A stretch of DNA of 64,000 nucleotides from Maribellus sediminis (GTDB lineage: Bacteria > Bacteroidota > Bacteroidia > Bacteroidales > Prolixibacteraceae): positions 62,001 through 126,000 of the forward strand of contig NZ_WXUB01000005.1 in assembly GCF_011799805.1 (NCBI RefSeq), written 5' to 3'. The first letter of the stretch is position 1, and each line of letters begins with the position of its first letter. The notes under the pieces were generated by a model. The model ran no database searches. It worked only from the letters and a program-made list of their open reading frames with translations, and was not told where the DNA came from. Position numbers and translations under genes: made by a program. This document shows, in pieces, positions 52,093 through 61,800 of this stretch.

Positions 52093-52658
52093 TGCGAAAC
52101 GAAATCAGAACATTTATAGCCATTAAAATTAATCCCGATCAAAAGTTGCTGGATCAGTTCAGAGTTTTTAAAAGGCTGTTTAATGCTGAACATATCAACT
52201 GGGTGCCCGAAGACAATTTTCACTTAACGCTGCGTTTTATCGGAAACACTACGCGCGAACAACTTTATAGTTTGGTCGATCGGCTGGAAGAAGTGGCAAA
52301 CGATACCTCAAAATTCAGTTTTAAAATTCGAGGCGCCGGTTATTTTAAAAGCAAAGGCAATCCACATGTGCTTTTTGTTAGAATCACCAAAGAAGAAGCC
52401 ATGTCGCAACTGGCAGGAAAAGTGGAGGACATTGTGACTTCCATTGGTTTTCTTCCCGAATTGAAACCTTTCAGACCGCATTTAACTTTAGGGCGCATAA
52501 AATTTCTTGAGAACCGAAATCGCTTTATGTCCGTTATCGACGAGTTACCCGATAAAGAATACCAGCAGGTTGAAGTTTCGGAGTTTATTCTTTATCAGAG
52601 TATTTTACGTCCGGAAGGTCCTGTTTACAAACCGATTCAAACATTCAAGTTACAATGA
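52092..52658 (+). CDS. thpR: RNA 2',3'-cyclic phosphodiesterase
   Basis: A 188-residue two-histidine phosphoesterase that opens 2',3'-cyclic phosphates and can ligate tRNA halves in vitro. Both HxT motifs are present: NFHLTLRFIG near residue 43 and FRPHLTLGRIKF near residue 129. It starts with the ATG that overlaps the DUF4294 stop, and its stop overlaps the next ATG (ATGA). The three genes form a tight operon. Confidence 0.93.
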   Translation: MRNEIRTFIAIKINPDQKLLDQFRVFKRLFNAEHINWVPEDNFHLTLRFIGNTTREQLYSLVDRLEEVANDTSKFSFKIRGAGYFKSKGNPHVLFVRITKEEAMSQLAGKVEDIVTSIGFLPELKPFRPHLTLGRIKFLENRNRFMSVIDELPDKEYQQVEVSEFILYQSILRPEGPVYKPIQTFKLQ

Positions 52659-52972
52659 TCGCAAAAACGCCAAAACCGCCTTATTTCGCCGTAATTTTTA
52701 CTTCTGTTCGAACGGAAGGAGATAATGGCTATCAGGCAATGTCAGAAAAAATGCTGGAACTGGCTAACATTCAACCCGGTTTTCTGGGTGTTGAAAGTGC
52801 ACGGAATGAGATTGGCATTACCGTTTCTTACTGGGAGTCGCTGGAGGCCATCAAAGCCTGGAAATCGAACATCGACCATTTGGAAGCTCAGAAACTGGGA
52901 AAGGAAAAATGGTATGAAGTTTACAAAGTAAGAATTGCAAAAGTTGAGCGAGACTATGGATTGAAGGACTGA
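52655..52972 (+). CDS. Antibiotic biosynthesis monooxygenase (ABM) family protein
   Basis: A 105-residue ferredoxin-like alpha/beta protein of the ABM family. The signature is MLELANIQPGFLGVESARN followed by ITVSYWESLEAIKAWKSNIDH, with ends typical of the family. Members act as heme- or quinone-handling monooxygenases or as dimer-forming scavengers; this one has no evident specific partner. The start overlaps thpR by 4 bp (ATGA). Confidence 0.9.
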   Translation: MIAKTPKPPYFAVIFTSVRTEGDNGYQAMSEKMLELANIQPGFLGVESARNEIGITVSYWESLEAIKAWKSNIDHLEAQKLGKEKWYEVYKVRIAKVERDYGLKD

Positions 52973-53003
52973 TGGATTGAAGGATTGAGGGACTGAAGGA
53001 TTT
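52958..53003 (+). repeat. Short degenerate GGATTGA repeats
   Basis: GGATTGAAGGACTGA, then TGGATTGAAGGATTG and AGGGACTGAAGG follow each other across the stop of the ABM gene. The 180-bp gap after it also has AATTGCCAA/ACTGCCAACTGC echoes. It is low-complexity spacer DNA with no gene. Confidence 0.6.
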
Positions 53004-53152
53004 TAAGAATAATGCATAAATGCGTAAATGCGGGAATGCTTTAATTACACTAGCTAAACTGCCAGATTGAGAAATTGCCAAAATTCAAACTCCCGGAACA
53101 AAACTGCCAACTGCATATTGCAAATTGCCAACTTGAACACTAAACTCTAAAC

Positions 53153-54574
53153 TCACTTCCCGTTTCCTTTTATACTCACCAGAACCGTATAAATAAGAAT
53201 TTTAAAATCGATGTAGAGCGAAATGTTTTTCAGGTACATCATATCGTAAGGGAGGCGTTCGAGCATCTCGTCAAGGTTTGAGGCATAACCGTATTTTACC
53301 TGTCCCCACGAAGTAATCCCCGGACGTAGTTTGTGCAGGTGGGTGTAATGTGGCGCTTTCTCAACTATTTTTTTAATGTAATATTCTCGCTCCGGACGTG
53401 GTCCAACCAGCGACATTTCACCGATCAATACATTGTAAAACTGCGGAATTTCGTCGAGGTGCGTTTTGCGCAGGAATCGTCCGATCGGAGTAATGCGCTC
53501 ATCGTCATCCGACGAAAGTGCTGGTTTCCCATTTTCGGCGCCGTGCACCATACTCCTCAGTTTGATGATGTTAAAGGGTTTGCCATAACGCCCAACTCTT
53601 TCCTGCTTGTAGAAAACAGGTCCTTTTGATGTTGCTTTAATGATTATGGCCAAAACGATAAATACCGGTAAAAAAATGGCCATGGCAATCAGCGAAAACA
53701 CCACATCGAGCAGGCGCTTTGTATTTTCCTGCCAGGCTGGCATTAGTCCGTTACTGATTTTAATAAGCGGACTGCCGTATATGGAATTGAATTTTACCGT
53801 TCCCGAAAGGAAATCATACAGATCGGGGATGCCCCAAATGGTTACCTGCCGGTTTTCGATTACGGTGAGAATATTACTTGCTTTCTCGTGTTCATGCGTT
53901 TCAATGGCCAGAATAACTTCTTCGATATTGTTCTTTTCAAGGATCTCCAGAATGGTGTCCAGTTCCCCCAGTTTGGGCAAAAACTCGCCCAACGGATCTT
54001 CAGTTTTGTTCTCGACAGAAACATAACCCACGAATTTATTTCCGGCCGGTCGAACCTGGCTTTCCATTTCATGAAACAGCTTTAGCGCTTTTTCGTTACT
54101 CCCGATTATCAGGGTGTTAAAACCTATTTTTCGCTGGTGGATCAGACTTGTGGTGCGGGCTGTTAGAACAAGCCTGAAGAAATAGGTTAACGAAAAATGC
54201 ACACCGAACAAAACCAGTGCCGACTGGTAATAGTTTTTATACGATTGAATCCAGTCGTCGAGGATAAATACGAAGAACAACACTACAACACCGACCAGCG
54301 AGGTAGCAAAGGTTTGCCCCAGTTCAAGCAGACGCGAACGGCGGTAAATGTTCTTGTAAAATCCGGTAATATAATAAAAAAGAATCCAGAATATTGGGAT
54401 GATCAGCAGTGCAAGGTAGAACTGCTTCGTGAATTCGAACGGCACATTCCAACCATTGAAATACTGCGGCTCAATCACTTCTTTACGATAAATGAAAAGA
54501 ATGGTCCAGGAGAGGGCGGCTGCTAAAAAATCGAAAAACAAGTATTTGCCAACTTGCCACTTTTTATTCATCAT
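53153..54574 (-). CDS. Undecaprenyl-phosphate sugar-1-phosphate transferase (polyprenyl glycosylphosphotransferase)
   Basis: Initiates exopolysaccharide or O-antigen units by adding sugar-1-phosphate to undecaprenyl phosphate. The 473 residues have four to five N-terminal membrane helices, a CoA-binding-like Rossmann region (FNTLIIGSNEKALKLFHEM near 150), one further helix (FSLIAMAIFLPVFIVLAIII), and the C-terminal catalytic domain with KQERVGRYGKPFNIIKLRSM, RITPIGRFLRKTHLDEIPQF and SLVGPRPEREYY. All match the WcaJ/PglC-like family. No other sugar genes flank it. Confidence 0.95.
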   Translation of the reverse strand: MMNKKWQVGKYLFFDFLAAALSWTILFIYRKEVIEPQYFNGWNVPFEFTKQFYLALLIIPIFWILFYYITGFYKNIYRRSRLLELGQTFATSLVGVVVLFFVFILDDWIQSYKNYYQSALVLFGVHFSLTYFFRLVLTARTTSLIHQRKIGFNTLIIGSNEKALKLFHEMESQVRPAGNKFVGYVSVENKTEDPLGEFLPKLGELDTILEILEKNNIEEVILAIETHEHEKASNILTVIENRQVTIWGIPDLYDFLSGTVKFNSIYGSPLIKISNGLMPAWQENTKRLLDVVFSLIAMAIFLPVFIVLAIIIKATSKGPVFYKQERVGRYGKPFNIIKLRSMVHGAENGKPALSSDDDERITPIGRFLRKTHLDEIPQFYNVLIGEMSLVGPRPEREYYIKKIVEKAPHYTHLHKLRPGITSWGQVKYGYASNLDEMLERLPYDMMYLKNISLYIDFKILIYTVLVSIKGNGK

Positions 54575-54781
54575 GAAGGATTAAGTCAGGTTCTGTCGTA
54601 CGCAATTCACGTTAAGAACGATTTCCCTGAAATTTTATTGCGGCAAAAATAGGTTTTTACAACGATTTATTCCGATGAAACAATCGCGATTTTTAAAGCC
54701 GGAAACCGCACATTTTTGCGTGGTGTCGTTTTGCTCTGAATAAGAGTTGATTATGGTGTTTTTCTGCAAAAACAACCTGAA

Positions 54782-55648
54782 CTAGTACGATGAGAACAGT
54801 GTAAGCTTCTTATTAATTTTTTGAACCAAATGCATAGCGATCAGGTAATCCTCCAGGCTGCTGGTTTTCTCGCTTTTGTGTTCAACGGTATCCAGAAAAC
54901 TCACAAACTCATCAATGTTTTTGTAAGGCTTGGTATCGATAGCTTTATTGTCGCAAACAAAAGTATTTTGAGTAAAATTGAACGTAACAAACTGGTTGTC
55001 GGCATAAATTCTGATCTTGAAATCGTTGAGCGATTCCAGCTTTCCAAAATTCAGACTGATCACCGATCCGTCGCTGAATTCGAGTCGCACATTCGAAAAT
55101 TTAGAGTTATTGTAACCCGGAAAAGTAACCGCACCAATTTTTTTTGGGCTGATACCGGTAATTCCAAGCAACATTAGCAACATGGTATACAATGATTCGC
55201 TGGCAGTTCCGGCTTCAAAATTCGAATATTCGATAAATGCCGGTGTTTGAATGTTGGCATTCATCCACTGAATAGCCGGTGTAAAATAATACGGATTGGT
55301 TACCTGCACAATCGATCCCGACTCGTTGCAAAGTTTGGTCAGTTCGGTGCATTCGTCGATCGTTAAGTTTGGATGCTCTGTGCAAAAAATGTGTTTCGAT
55401 TTCCGAATGATCTCCTGCATCATTTTAAACGGGAGGGGTGTTGAGTTGTCCATTAAAATCACATCGGCACGTTCAATCAATTCAACTTTGTTGAACTCGG
55501 GAATGGAATAATGAAAACTATTCAGTTGATTACTGCTTCCCACAGAAGCTTTACCAATAAGATTTACCCGCGTGTTTTCTTTTAAACGAAGTGCATGTGG
55601 TTCCAGAATCTTAGTGTTTCCTATTAAGCCGACACTGATCATTTGCAT
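54782..55648 (-). CDS. Gfo/Idh/MocA-like oxidoreductase, divergent
   Basis: A 288-residue protein with an N-terminal Rossmann start (MISVGLIGNTKILEPHALRL) that lacks the tight GxGxxG motif, then ADVILMDNSTPLPF, HIFCTEHPNLTIDECTEL and a C-terminal alpha/beta domain with VRLEFSDGSVISLNFGK. The pattern fits a shortened Gfo/Idh/MocA protein. The EHP step replaces the usual EKP, so catalytic competence is uncertain. It is monocistronic. Confidence 0.75.
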   Translation of the reverse strand: MQMISVGLIGNTKILEPHALRLKENTRVNLIGKASVGSSNQLNSFHYSIPEFNKVELIERADVILMDNSTPLPFKMMQEIIRKSKHIFCTEHPNLTIDECTELTKLCNESGSIVQVTNPYYFTPAIQWMNANIQTPAFIEYSNFEAGTASESLYTMLLMLLGITGISPKKIGAVTFPGYNNSKFSNVRLEFSDGSVISLNFGKLESLNDFKIRIYADNQFVTFNFTQNTFVCDNKAIDTKPYKNIDEFVSFLDTVEHKSEKTSSLEDYLIAMHLVQKINKKLTLFSSY

Positions 55649-55803
55649 GGTATTTATGAGTTATCACTACAAATGTAGTTTTCGGCAATATAAAATAATT
55701 GCAAATAAAGATTTACTTATTAACGTTAAATGTTAATATTGAAAGCTGTTAACGATGCCATACCACGATTCAATTCGATTATTTTTGCTGATATTTAATT
55801 TCC

Positions 55804-56457
55804 ATGGATAATAATGACACACTGCGGCACCAAGGGCTGCGAAAACGCCTTGTTGATGGTTTGAAAATCAAGGGAGTACGCGACGATCGTGTACTTGCTG
55901 CCATTGGCAAGGTACCTCGTCATTTGTTCATGGACAGTGGTTTCATTAATTTCGCCTACAAGGACCAGGCTTTTCCGATCGGAGCCGGACAGACGATTTC
56001 TCAGCCTTATACGGTGGCTTGTCAGACTCAGCTTTTGCAAATTGAAAAGAACGAAAAGGTTCTCGAGGTGGGAACAGGATCGGGTTATCAGGCTGCAGTG
56101 TTGCTCGAAATGGGAGCTAAAGTTTTTACCATCGAACGGCAAAAGGAATTGTATGCCAAAGTGCACAAATTTCTTCCATCAATAGGTTATTCCCCGGCCT
56201 GCTTTTTTGGAGATGGTTACAACGGCCTGCCTAATTTCGCACCTTTCGATAAAATAATCGTAACAGCCGGTGCATCGTCCATTCCTATAGAACTTAAAAA
56301 CCAGCTGAAAATTGGTGGCCGCATGGTAATTCCGGTGGGCGACAACAATAAGCAGGAAATGTATGTTGTAACCCGTGTAGATGAAAACGAGTTTAAAACC
56401 GAGAAACACGGAAGGTTTCTTTTTGTTCCGATGTTAAAAGGAACAGTAAACAGTTGA
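55804..56457 (+). CDS. pcm: Protein-L-isoaspartate O-methyltransferase
   Basis: Repairs isoaspartyl residues in aged proteins with SAM. The 217 residues include FINFAYKDQAFPIGAGQTIS, the SAM motif VLEVGTGSGYQAAVL near residue 80, and FDKIIVTAGASSIP near 145 with the post-I sequence GGRMVIPVGD. The length is usual for the family. The next gene starts 3 bp after its stop. Confidence 0.96.
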   Translation: MDNNDTLRHQGLRKRLVDGLKIKGVRDDRVLAAIGKVPRHLFMDSGFINFAYKDQAFPIGAGQTISQPYTVACQTQLLQIEKNEKVLEVGTGSGYQAAVLLEMGAKVFTIERQKELYAKVHKFLPSIGYSPACFFGDGYNGLPNFAPFDKIIVTAGASSIPIELKNQLKIGGRMVIPVGDNNKQEMYVVTRVDENEFKTEKHGRFLFVPMLKGTVNS

Positions 56458-56459
56458 TT

Positions 56460-57098
56460 ATGATTACAGTCGAAAAATTCATGGTAAATCCGCTGGGCGA
56501 AAATTCGTATATACTTTCCGACGAAAGTGGTGAGTGTATCTTTATAGATCCGGGATTTTATTACGAAGAAGAGTACAACGAAGTACGAACATACATTGAC
56601 GAGAATAAGCTGAAACCGGTGAAGATTACCAACACGCATTGTCACTTCGATCATATTATGGGCGTTGAGTTTATCCGGAAAGAATACAACGTGCCGTTTT
56701 ATGGCCACGCCGAAGATGCTTTTTTGATCGAACGATCGATGTCGCAAGCTCAAATGTTTGGGATGGAGATGGGAACAGTTGGCCCACTCGACCACTTGCT
56801 GAACGAAGGCGAAACGATTCAGTTTGGAAACAGCGAACTGGAAATTATTCATGTCCCCGGGCATTCTCCCGGTCATTTGGTTTTTTATTCGCCCAATGAC
56901 AAATTTATTATTGCCGGCGATGTATTGTTTTACGGAAGTATTGGCCGCACTGATCTTCCGGGAGGAGATTACAATACCCTGATTTCAGGAATAAAAAACA
57001 AACTGTTTCAATTGCCCGACGATACAAAAGTTTACAGCGGACACGGACCTGAAACGACACTTGGTTTTGAAAAAAGCTCAAATCCGTTTCTAACGTAA
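56460..57098 (+). CDS. Metallo-beta-lactamase-fold hydrolase (glyoxalase II-like)
   Basis: A 212-residue zinc hydrolase. The metal motif is NTHCHFDHIMG near residue 59, with later ligands in HVPGHSPGHLVFYS, FIIAGDVLFYGSIGRTDLPG and YSGHGPETT. The family includes glyoxalase II and YcbL-like thioesterases; the substrate cannot be named. The ATG at 56460 is preferred to an upstream TTG, and lies just after the pcm stop, so the two are likely co-transcribed. Confidence 0.92.
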   Translation: MITVEKFMVNPLGENSYILSDESGECIFIDPGFYYEEEYNEVRTYIDENKLKPVKITNTHCHFDHIMGVEFIRKEYNVPFYGHAEDAFLIERSMSQAQMFGMEMGTVGPLDHLLNEGETIQFGNSELEIIHVPGHSPGHLVFYSPNDKFIIAGDVLFYGSIGRTDLPGGDYNTLISGIKNKLFQLPDDTKVYSGHGPETTLGFEKSSNPFLT

Positions 57099-57195
57099 TA
57101 ATTTCGTTGCACTTATTGGTTTAAAATCATTTTTTCATTTGAACACTGTTCATATACTTGCACAAAATTTAATCATCAAAATTAAAAAGCTATAA

Positions 57196-60075
57196 ATGTC
57201 TCAGGATAGATTTGTAACACGCCACATTGGCCCGCGCGATCACGAGATTGCTGAAATGCTTAAAGCTGTTGGTGTTTCGTCGATGGATGAATTGCTGGAA
57301 CAGACCATTCCGGCCAATATCCGGTTTAAGACCCCGCTTAAATTAAACGAGGGACTTTCGGAAAGAAAATATTACCGTCGGATTTTGGAGCTGGCCTCTA
57401 AAAACAAGGTGTTCAACACCTATATCGGAATGGGGTATTACGACACCATTACACCGGCAGTTATTCTTCGCAATGTGCTCGAGAATCCGGTTTGGTACAC
57501 ATCTTACACGCCATATCAGGCCGAAATTTCGCAGGGAAGGCTTGAAGCGTTGCTGAACTTCCAGACCATGATCTGCGAACTTACAGGGATGGAAATTGCC
57601 AATGCTTCGTTGCTCGATGAATCTACTGCAGCTGCCGAAGCCATGGTGATGATGTCTAACCTGCGTTCGAGGAAAATGCTGAAAGCCGGTGTGAACACTG
57701 TTCTGGTTGACGAAAAAATGTGGCCACAAACAATCGACGTACTAAAAACCCGTGCATTGCCGCTGGGTTTCGAACTGCTTGTTCAGCCAATGAGCGAATT
57801 TGAGCTGGACGAAACCGTTTTTGGTGTGCTCGTTCAATATCCGAATTCGGATGGTGAGATTGTTGATTATGCCGACCTGGTTGCCAAAGCTCACGAAAAA
57901 GAAATAAAAGTGGCGGTTGCAGCCGACTTGTTGTCGCTGGCTATTTTGACTCCTCCGGGAGAATGGGGAGCCGATATCGTATTCGGAAACACGCAGCGTT
58001 TTGGTGTTCCGATGGGTTATGGTGGTCCGCATGCAGCATTCTTCACCGCTCGCGAAGAATACAAGCGAAACATGCCGGGAAGGATCATCGGCGTAACAAA
58101 AGATATTCACGGAAACCGGGCTTTGCGCATGGCCCTGCAAACGCGTGAACAACATATTAAACGCGAGAAAGCAACTTCGAATATTTGTACTGCACAGGCA
58201 TTGCTGGCTATTATGGCCGGATTTTTCGGGGTGTATCATGGCCCGGAGGGTATAACTGCAATTGCCACTCGTATTCATAACATTGCCGCTTTCCTGGCTT
58301 CAGAAATCGAAAAACTGGGCTACGAACAGGTGAATAAATTTTATTTCGATACCATTCGTTTTTCACTTCCAAAACATGTAATGCGGGAGGACATTGAGTG
58401 GCTGTCGCATGAGCTGGAAATGAACTTCCGTTATTTCGACAACGGCGATGTTGGTATCAGTATCGATGAAACCACTAACCCTGAAGATATTGGCTGGATT
58501 ATAGAAGTATTTGCTAAAGCAGCCAACAAAAAATGGCAGGTAGCCAAAGAATATCCTTCAGGCGTTGAAATCGACAAGAAATTCCGACGTACCTCAACTT
58601 TCATGACTGAGGAAGTATTTAACAAATACCGCTCTGAAACTGAAATGTTGCGTTACATCAAGCGACTGGCTAAAAAGGATATTTCGCTGACACAGTCGAT
58701 GATTTCACTTGGCTCGTGTACCATGAAACTGAACGCGGCCACCGAATTATTCCCATTGAGCTGGATCGAATTCAACGGTCTGCATCCATTTATTCCAAAA
58801 AATCAGGCACGGGGTTACCACGAAATGATGGAAGAATTGCGTCGCGATCTTTCAGAAATTACCGGAATGGCCGATGTTAGTTTGATGCCGAACTCGGGTG
58901 CAGCCGGAGAATACGCGGGATTGCTGGTGATTCAGGAATACCATAAAAGCAGGGGAGAAGGTCAGCGCGATGTGGTACTTATTCCTTCGTCGGCTCACGG
59001 TACCAACCCGGCAAGTGCTGTAATGGCCGGAATGAAAGTAGTGGTTGTTGCTTGCGACGAAAAAGGTAATATCGATGTTGAGGACCTTCGTTCGAAAGCC
59101 GAATTGCATAAGGATAATCTTTCAGCCTTTATGGTAACTTATCCGTCAACACATGGTGTGTTTGAAGCTTCTATCGTTGAAATGTGTGAGATCATTCACG
59201 ACAACGGTGGTCAGGTTTACATGGACGGTGCGAACATGAACGCCCAGGTAGGTTTAACGAATCCACGTTTGATCGGAGCCGATGTTTGTCACCTGAATCT
59301 ACATAAGACATTTGCCATTCCGCACGGTGGTGGTGGTCCTGGTGTTGGTCCTATTGGAGTAGCCAGTCATCTGGTTGACTTCCTGCCTTCGCACCCGGTA
59401 ATGAATAATGGTCATGTTGGTATTACTGCTGTTTCGGGTGCTCCGTGGGGAAGTGCTTCTGTGCTGCCTATCACTTACGGTTACATTAAAATGATGGGTG
59501 CCGAAGGTTTAACAGAAGCTACAAAAGTTGCCATTCTGAATGCCAACTACATTGCCACTGCATTGAAAGACAATTACGGAATTTTATATACCGGTGAAAA
59601 CGGAAGGGTGGCGCACGAGCTGATTCTCGAATGCCGTCACCTGAAAGCTTCTGCAGGAATCACGGAGGAAGACATCGCCAAGCGTTTGATGGATTACGGA
59701 TTCCACGCGCCAACGCTTTCGTTCCCTGTTCACGGAACCCTGATGATTGAGCCAACCGAAAGTGAATCGAAAGAAGAACTCGATCGTTTTATCGGGGCCT
59801 TAAATTCAATTTTCGCTGAGGTGAAGGAAGTAGAAAGTGGTGTTGCCGATAAGACAGATAACGTGCTTAAAAATGCTCCTCACACCGATAAAGTTGTGTG
59901 TTCGGATGAATGGTCGCACAGTTACGGTCGCGAAAAAGCGGCTTATCCGCTTGAATGGATTCGCGAGAACAAATATTGGGTTCCGGTTGGCAGGGTGGAT
60001 AACGCCTGGGGAGATAGAAACCTGATTTGTACCTGCGGTTCTCCGGAAGAATACGAGGCATTCACAAAAGAATAG
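57196..60075 (+). CDS. gcvP: Glycine dehydrogenase (decarboxylating), P protein
   Basis: The PLP decarboxylase of the glycine cleavage system, transferring the aminomethyl group to lipoyl-GcvH. The 959 residues are the single-chain (fused alpha/beta) form. The N-terminal half has RHIGPRDHEIAEMLK and the GQTREQHIKREKATSNICTA-like segment; the C-terminal half carries the PLP lysine in HLNLHKTFAIPHGGGGPGVG near residue 705. The length matches the family. It is monocistronic with a terminator. gcvT lies 29 kb upstream on the same strand. Confidence 0.97.
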   Translation: MSQDRFVTRHIGPRDHEIAEMLKAVGVSSMDELLEQTIPANIRFKTPLKLNEGLSERKYYRRILELASKNKVFNTYIGMGYYDTITPAVILRNVLENPVWYTSYTPYQAEISQGRLEALLNFQTMICELTGMEIANASLLDESTAAAEAMVMMSNLRSRKMLKAGVNTVLVDEKMWPQTIDVLKTRALPLGFELLVQPMSEFELDETVFGVLVQYPNSDGEIVDYADLVAKAHEKEIKVAVAADLLSLAILTPPGEWGADIVFGNTQRFGVPMGYGGPHAAFFTAREEYKRNMPGRIIGVTKDIHGNRALRMALQTREQHIKREKATSNICTAQALLAIMAGFFGVYHGPEGITAIATRIHNIAAFLASEIEKLGYEQVNKFYFDTIRFSLPKHVMREDIEWLSHELEMNFRYFDNGDVGISIDETTNPEDIGWIIEVFAKAANKKWQVAKEYPSGVEIDKKFRRTSTFMTEEVFNKYRSETEMLRYIKRLAKKDISLTQSMISLGSCTMKLNAATELFPLSWIEFNGLHPFIPKNQARGYHEMMEELRRDLSEITGMADVSLMPNSGAAGEYAGLLVIQEYHKSRGEGQRDVVLIPSSAHGTNPASAVMAGMKVVVVACDEKGNIDVEDLRSKAELHKDNLSAFMVTYPSTHGVFEASIVEMCEIIHDNGGQVYMDGANMNAQVGLTNPRLIGADVCHLNLHKTFAIPHGGGGPGVGPIGVASHLVDFLPSHPVMNNGHVGITAVSGAPWGSASVLPITYGYIKMMGAEGLTEATKVAILNANYIATALKDNYGILYTGENGRVAHELILECRHLKASAGITEEDIAKRLMDYGFHAPTLSFPVHGTLMIEPTESESKEELDRFIGALNSIFAEVKEVESGVADKTDNVLKNAPHTDKVVCSDEWSHSYGREKAAYPLEWIRENKYWVPVGRVDNAWGDRNLICTCGSPEEYEAFTKE

Positions 60076-60097
60076 AACGTTTCATATAAATAAATTG

Positions 60098-60133
60098 AAA
60101 GCCATCTGAGAATATCAGGTGGCTTTTTTTCTT
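60098..60133 (+). terminator. gcvP terminator
   Basis: AAAGCCATCTGA pairs with TCAGGTGGCTTT (12 bp with one G-T pair), followed by a T-run. A second hairpin without T-run, CCCTCTCTTTTCAGAAGAGAGGG, lies at about 60212-60234. Confidence 0.9.
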
Positions 60134-60319
60134 CAAAGATCAGTTGAATTCTATAGTAAAATCGATTATTAATCGAAAGAACTCACCCTGATTGTGCCTG
60201 CGACACAGTCGTCCCTCTCTTTTCAGAAGAGAGGGAATGAGAGAGAGTAAAAAGCATTTGGGGGATTTTTCAATATCGTTAATGATTACAGAAGTCATGA
60301 TTGTTACTATTTTTGTCCT

Positions 60320-61123
60320 ATGATCTCGTTTCCGAATGCCAAAATAAATATCGGTTTAAATGTGGTTGAAAAACGACTTGATGGTTACCACAACCTGGAA
60401 ACCATTTTTTACCCGGTAAAACTGGCCGATGCTTTGGAATTTGTTGAAGCGAATAACACAGCACTGACCATCTCAGGCATCCAGGTGGATGGCGATCCTG
60501 AGAATAACCTTATTATAAAAGCCTATCGCTTGTTAAGGCGAGATTTTCAGTTGCCCGAACTCCACTTTCATTTGCATAAGGTAGTTCCGTTTGGCGCCGG
60601 ATTAGGTGGTGGTTCTTCAGATGCGGCATTTGCCCTGAAAATGCTGAATAAGCATTTCAACTTAAATCTCGATGATCAGACTTTGGAGCAGTATGCAACT
60701 GGTCTTGGTGCCGATTGCCCGTTTTTTATCCGGAACAAACCTACATTTGCCTACGGGATTGGCGATCAGTTTGAATCCATCGAACTCGATCTTTCGGAGT
60801 ATTCAATTGTAATAATAAAACCGGATTGCTCGGTCAGTACCGTGGAGGCCTACCGAACTATTACACCGCAGAAACCCGATTTTGACCTGCGTAGAATCGC
60901 CTCTTTACCGGTAGAAGAATGGAGAAGGGTGATAAAAAACGATTTCGAAACGAGTGTCTTTCCTCAGTATCCGCAGATACGTGAATTAAAACATCAGCTG
61001 TACGATCTGGGTGCAGTGTATGCTGCCATGTCGGGAAGTGGTTCGGCAGTGTTTGGCATTTTTCGCCATTTACCGACAGATTTAGCTAATTCCCTACCAA
61101 AAGGTATTTTTATTTACCGATAG
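60320..61123 (+). CDS. ispE: 4-diphosphocytidyl-2-C-methyl-D-erythritol kinase
   Basis: Phosphorylates CDP-ME in the non-mevalonate route to isoprenoids. The 267-residue GHMP kinase has the start NAKINIGLNVVEKRLDGYHN, the ATP loop PFGAGLGGGSSDAAFAL near residue 94, ADCPFFIRNKP, and the C-terminal SGSGSAVFGIF motif. All are canonical. Its promoter lies in the 190-bp gap after the gcvP terminator. Confidence 0.96.
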   Translation: MISFPNAKINIGLNVVEKRLDGYHNLETIFYPVKLADALEFVEANNTALTISGIQVDGDPENNLIIKAYRLLRRDFQLPELHFHLHKVVPFGAGLGGGSSDAAFALKMLNKHFNLNLDDQTLEQYATGLGADCPFFIRNKPTFAYGIGDQFESIELDLSEYSIVIIKPDCSVSTVEAYRTITPQKPDFDLRRIASLPVEEWRRVIKNDFETSVFPQYPQIRELKHQLYDLGAVYAAMSGSGSAVFGIFRHLPTDLANSLPKGIFIYR

Positions 61124-61188
61124 TTTTGTTCGTTTACCGATCTTAGGATTTCATTAACATTTTTTTTATTCTTTTTAACAAAAGGGTG

Positions 61189-61216
61189 TGTAACCTTTGT
61201 AGGCGTAAACAGTCTA
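61189..61216 (+). promoter_or_regulatory. ECF-sigma-type promoter
   Basis: TGTAACC at 61189-61195 and GTCTA at 61212-61216, separated by 16 nt, fit the general ECF pattern (AAC in the -35, GTC in the -10). The predicted leader is about 100 nt. Confidence 0.55.
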
Positions 61217-61321
61217 TTAGAGTGTAAACAGAAACAAACAATTAGAAAACAAAAAGACCTTAACGAAGGCAAAAACAGAAAACAATTTATCAAGTAGAAA
61301 GACAATTAAACAACAGAAAAC

Positions 61322-61660
61322 ATGAAAACAACAATTAAACAATTAGCAGCATTAGCAATTTTCTCTATAATATTATTAGCTGGAAATGTAAATGCAAAAG
61401 CACACGAATCGATTACTGCCTCAAGCCTTGAAACTACTGTAGAAACAACTTTGGAGATGGAAAGCTGGATGACCGATGAGGCCATTTGGAATACCGCGAC
61501 AACTGAAATCGTTTTTGAAGAAGCCGACAGCGAACTGGAAATGGAAAGCTGGATGACGGATGCTTCAAATTGGACCGTTGCTCCAAAGCTGGTTGTGGAA
61601 ACCGAAACCGGTTTAGAAATGGAAAACTGGATGGTTAATGAAAACAATTGGAAGATCTAA
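61322..61660 (+). CDS. Small exported protein with three LEMESWM repeats
   Basis: A 112-residue protein: signal peptide (KQLAALAIFSIILLAG, cleavage near NVNA-KA), then three copies of a 13-residue unit, LEMESWMTDEAIW (44-56), LEMESWMTDASNW (72-84) and LEMENWMVNENNW (98-110), with acidic linkers of 13-15 residues. The unit has an amphipathic Trp/Met/Glu pattern. I recall related repeats in small Bacteroidota exported proteins but cannot name a family. It has an ECF-type promoter and its own terminator, so it may be an envelope-stress or surface protein. Confidence 0.85.
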   Translation: MKTTIKQLAALAIFSIILLAGNVNAKAHESITASSLETTVETTLEMESWMTDEAIWNTATTEIVFEEADSELEMESWMTDASNWTVAPKLVVETETGLEMENWMVNENNWKI

Positions 61661-61699
61661 AGAAAGATAACAGCGCGATTAGTTTTATTTGAATTTTAG

Positions 61700-61731
61700 G
61701 GGTTGCCGGTAAAATGGCAACCTTTTTTTTT
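61700..61731 (+). terminator. Terminator after the LEMESWM protein
   Basis: GGTTGCC at 61701-61707 pairs exactly with GGCAACC at 61716-61722, followed by eight or more T. Confidence 0.93.
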
Positions 61732-61800
61732 ATAAATTTTTATCTGCGGTTTAGCTTGTTATAAAAATTTATATTTGTTTCTTCAATAAAACAACAACAA

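Noticed and set aside
57121-57195. Glycine riboswitch before gcvP
   Set aside because: The gap is about 97 bp, AT-rich, and shows none of the conserved GGAGAG-type glycine aptamer cores.
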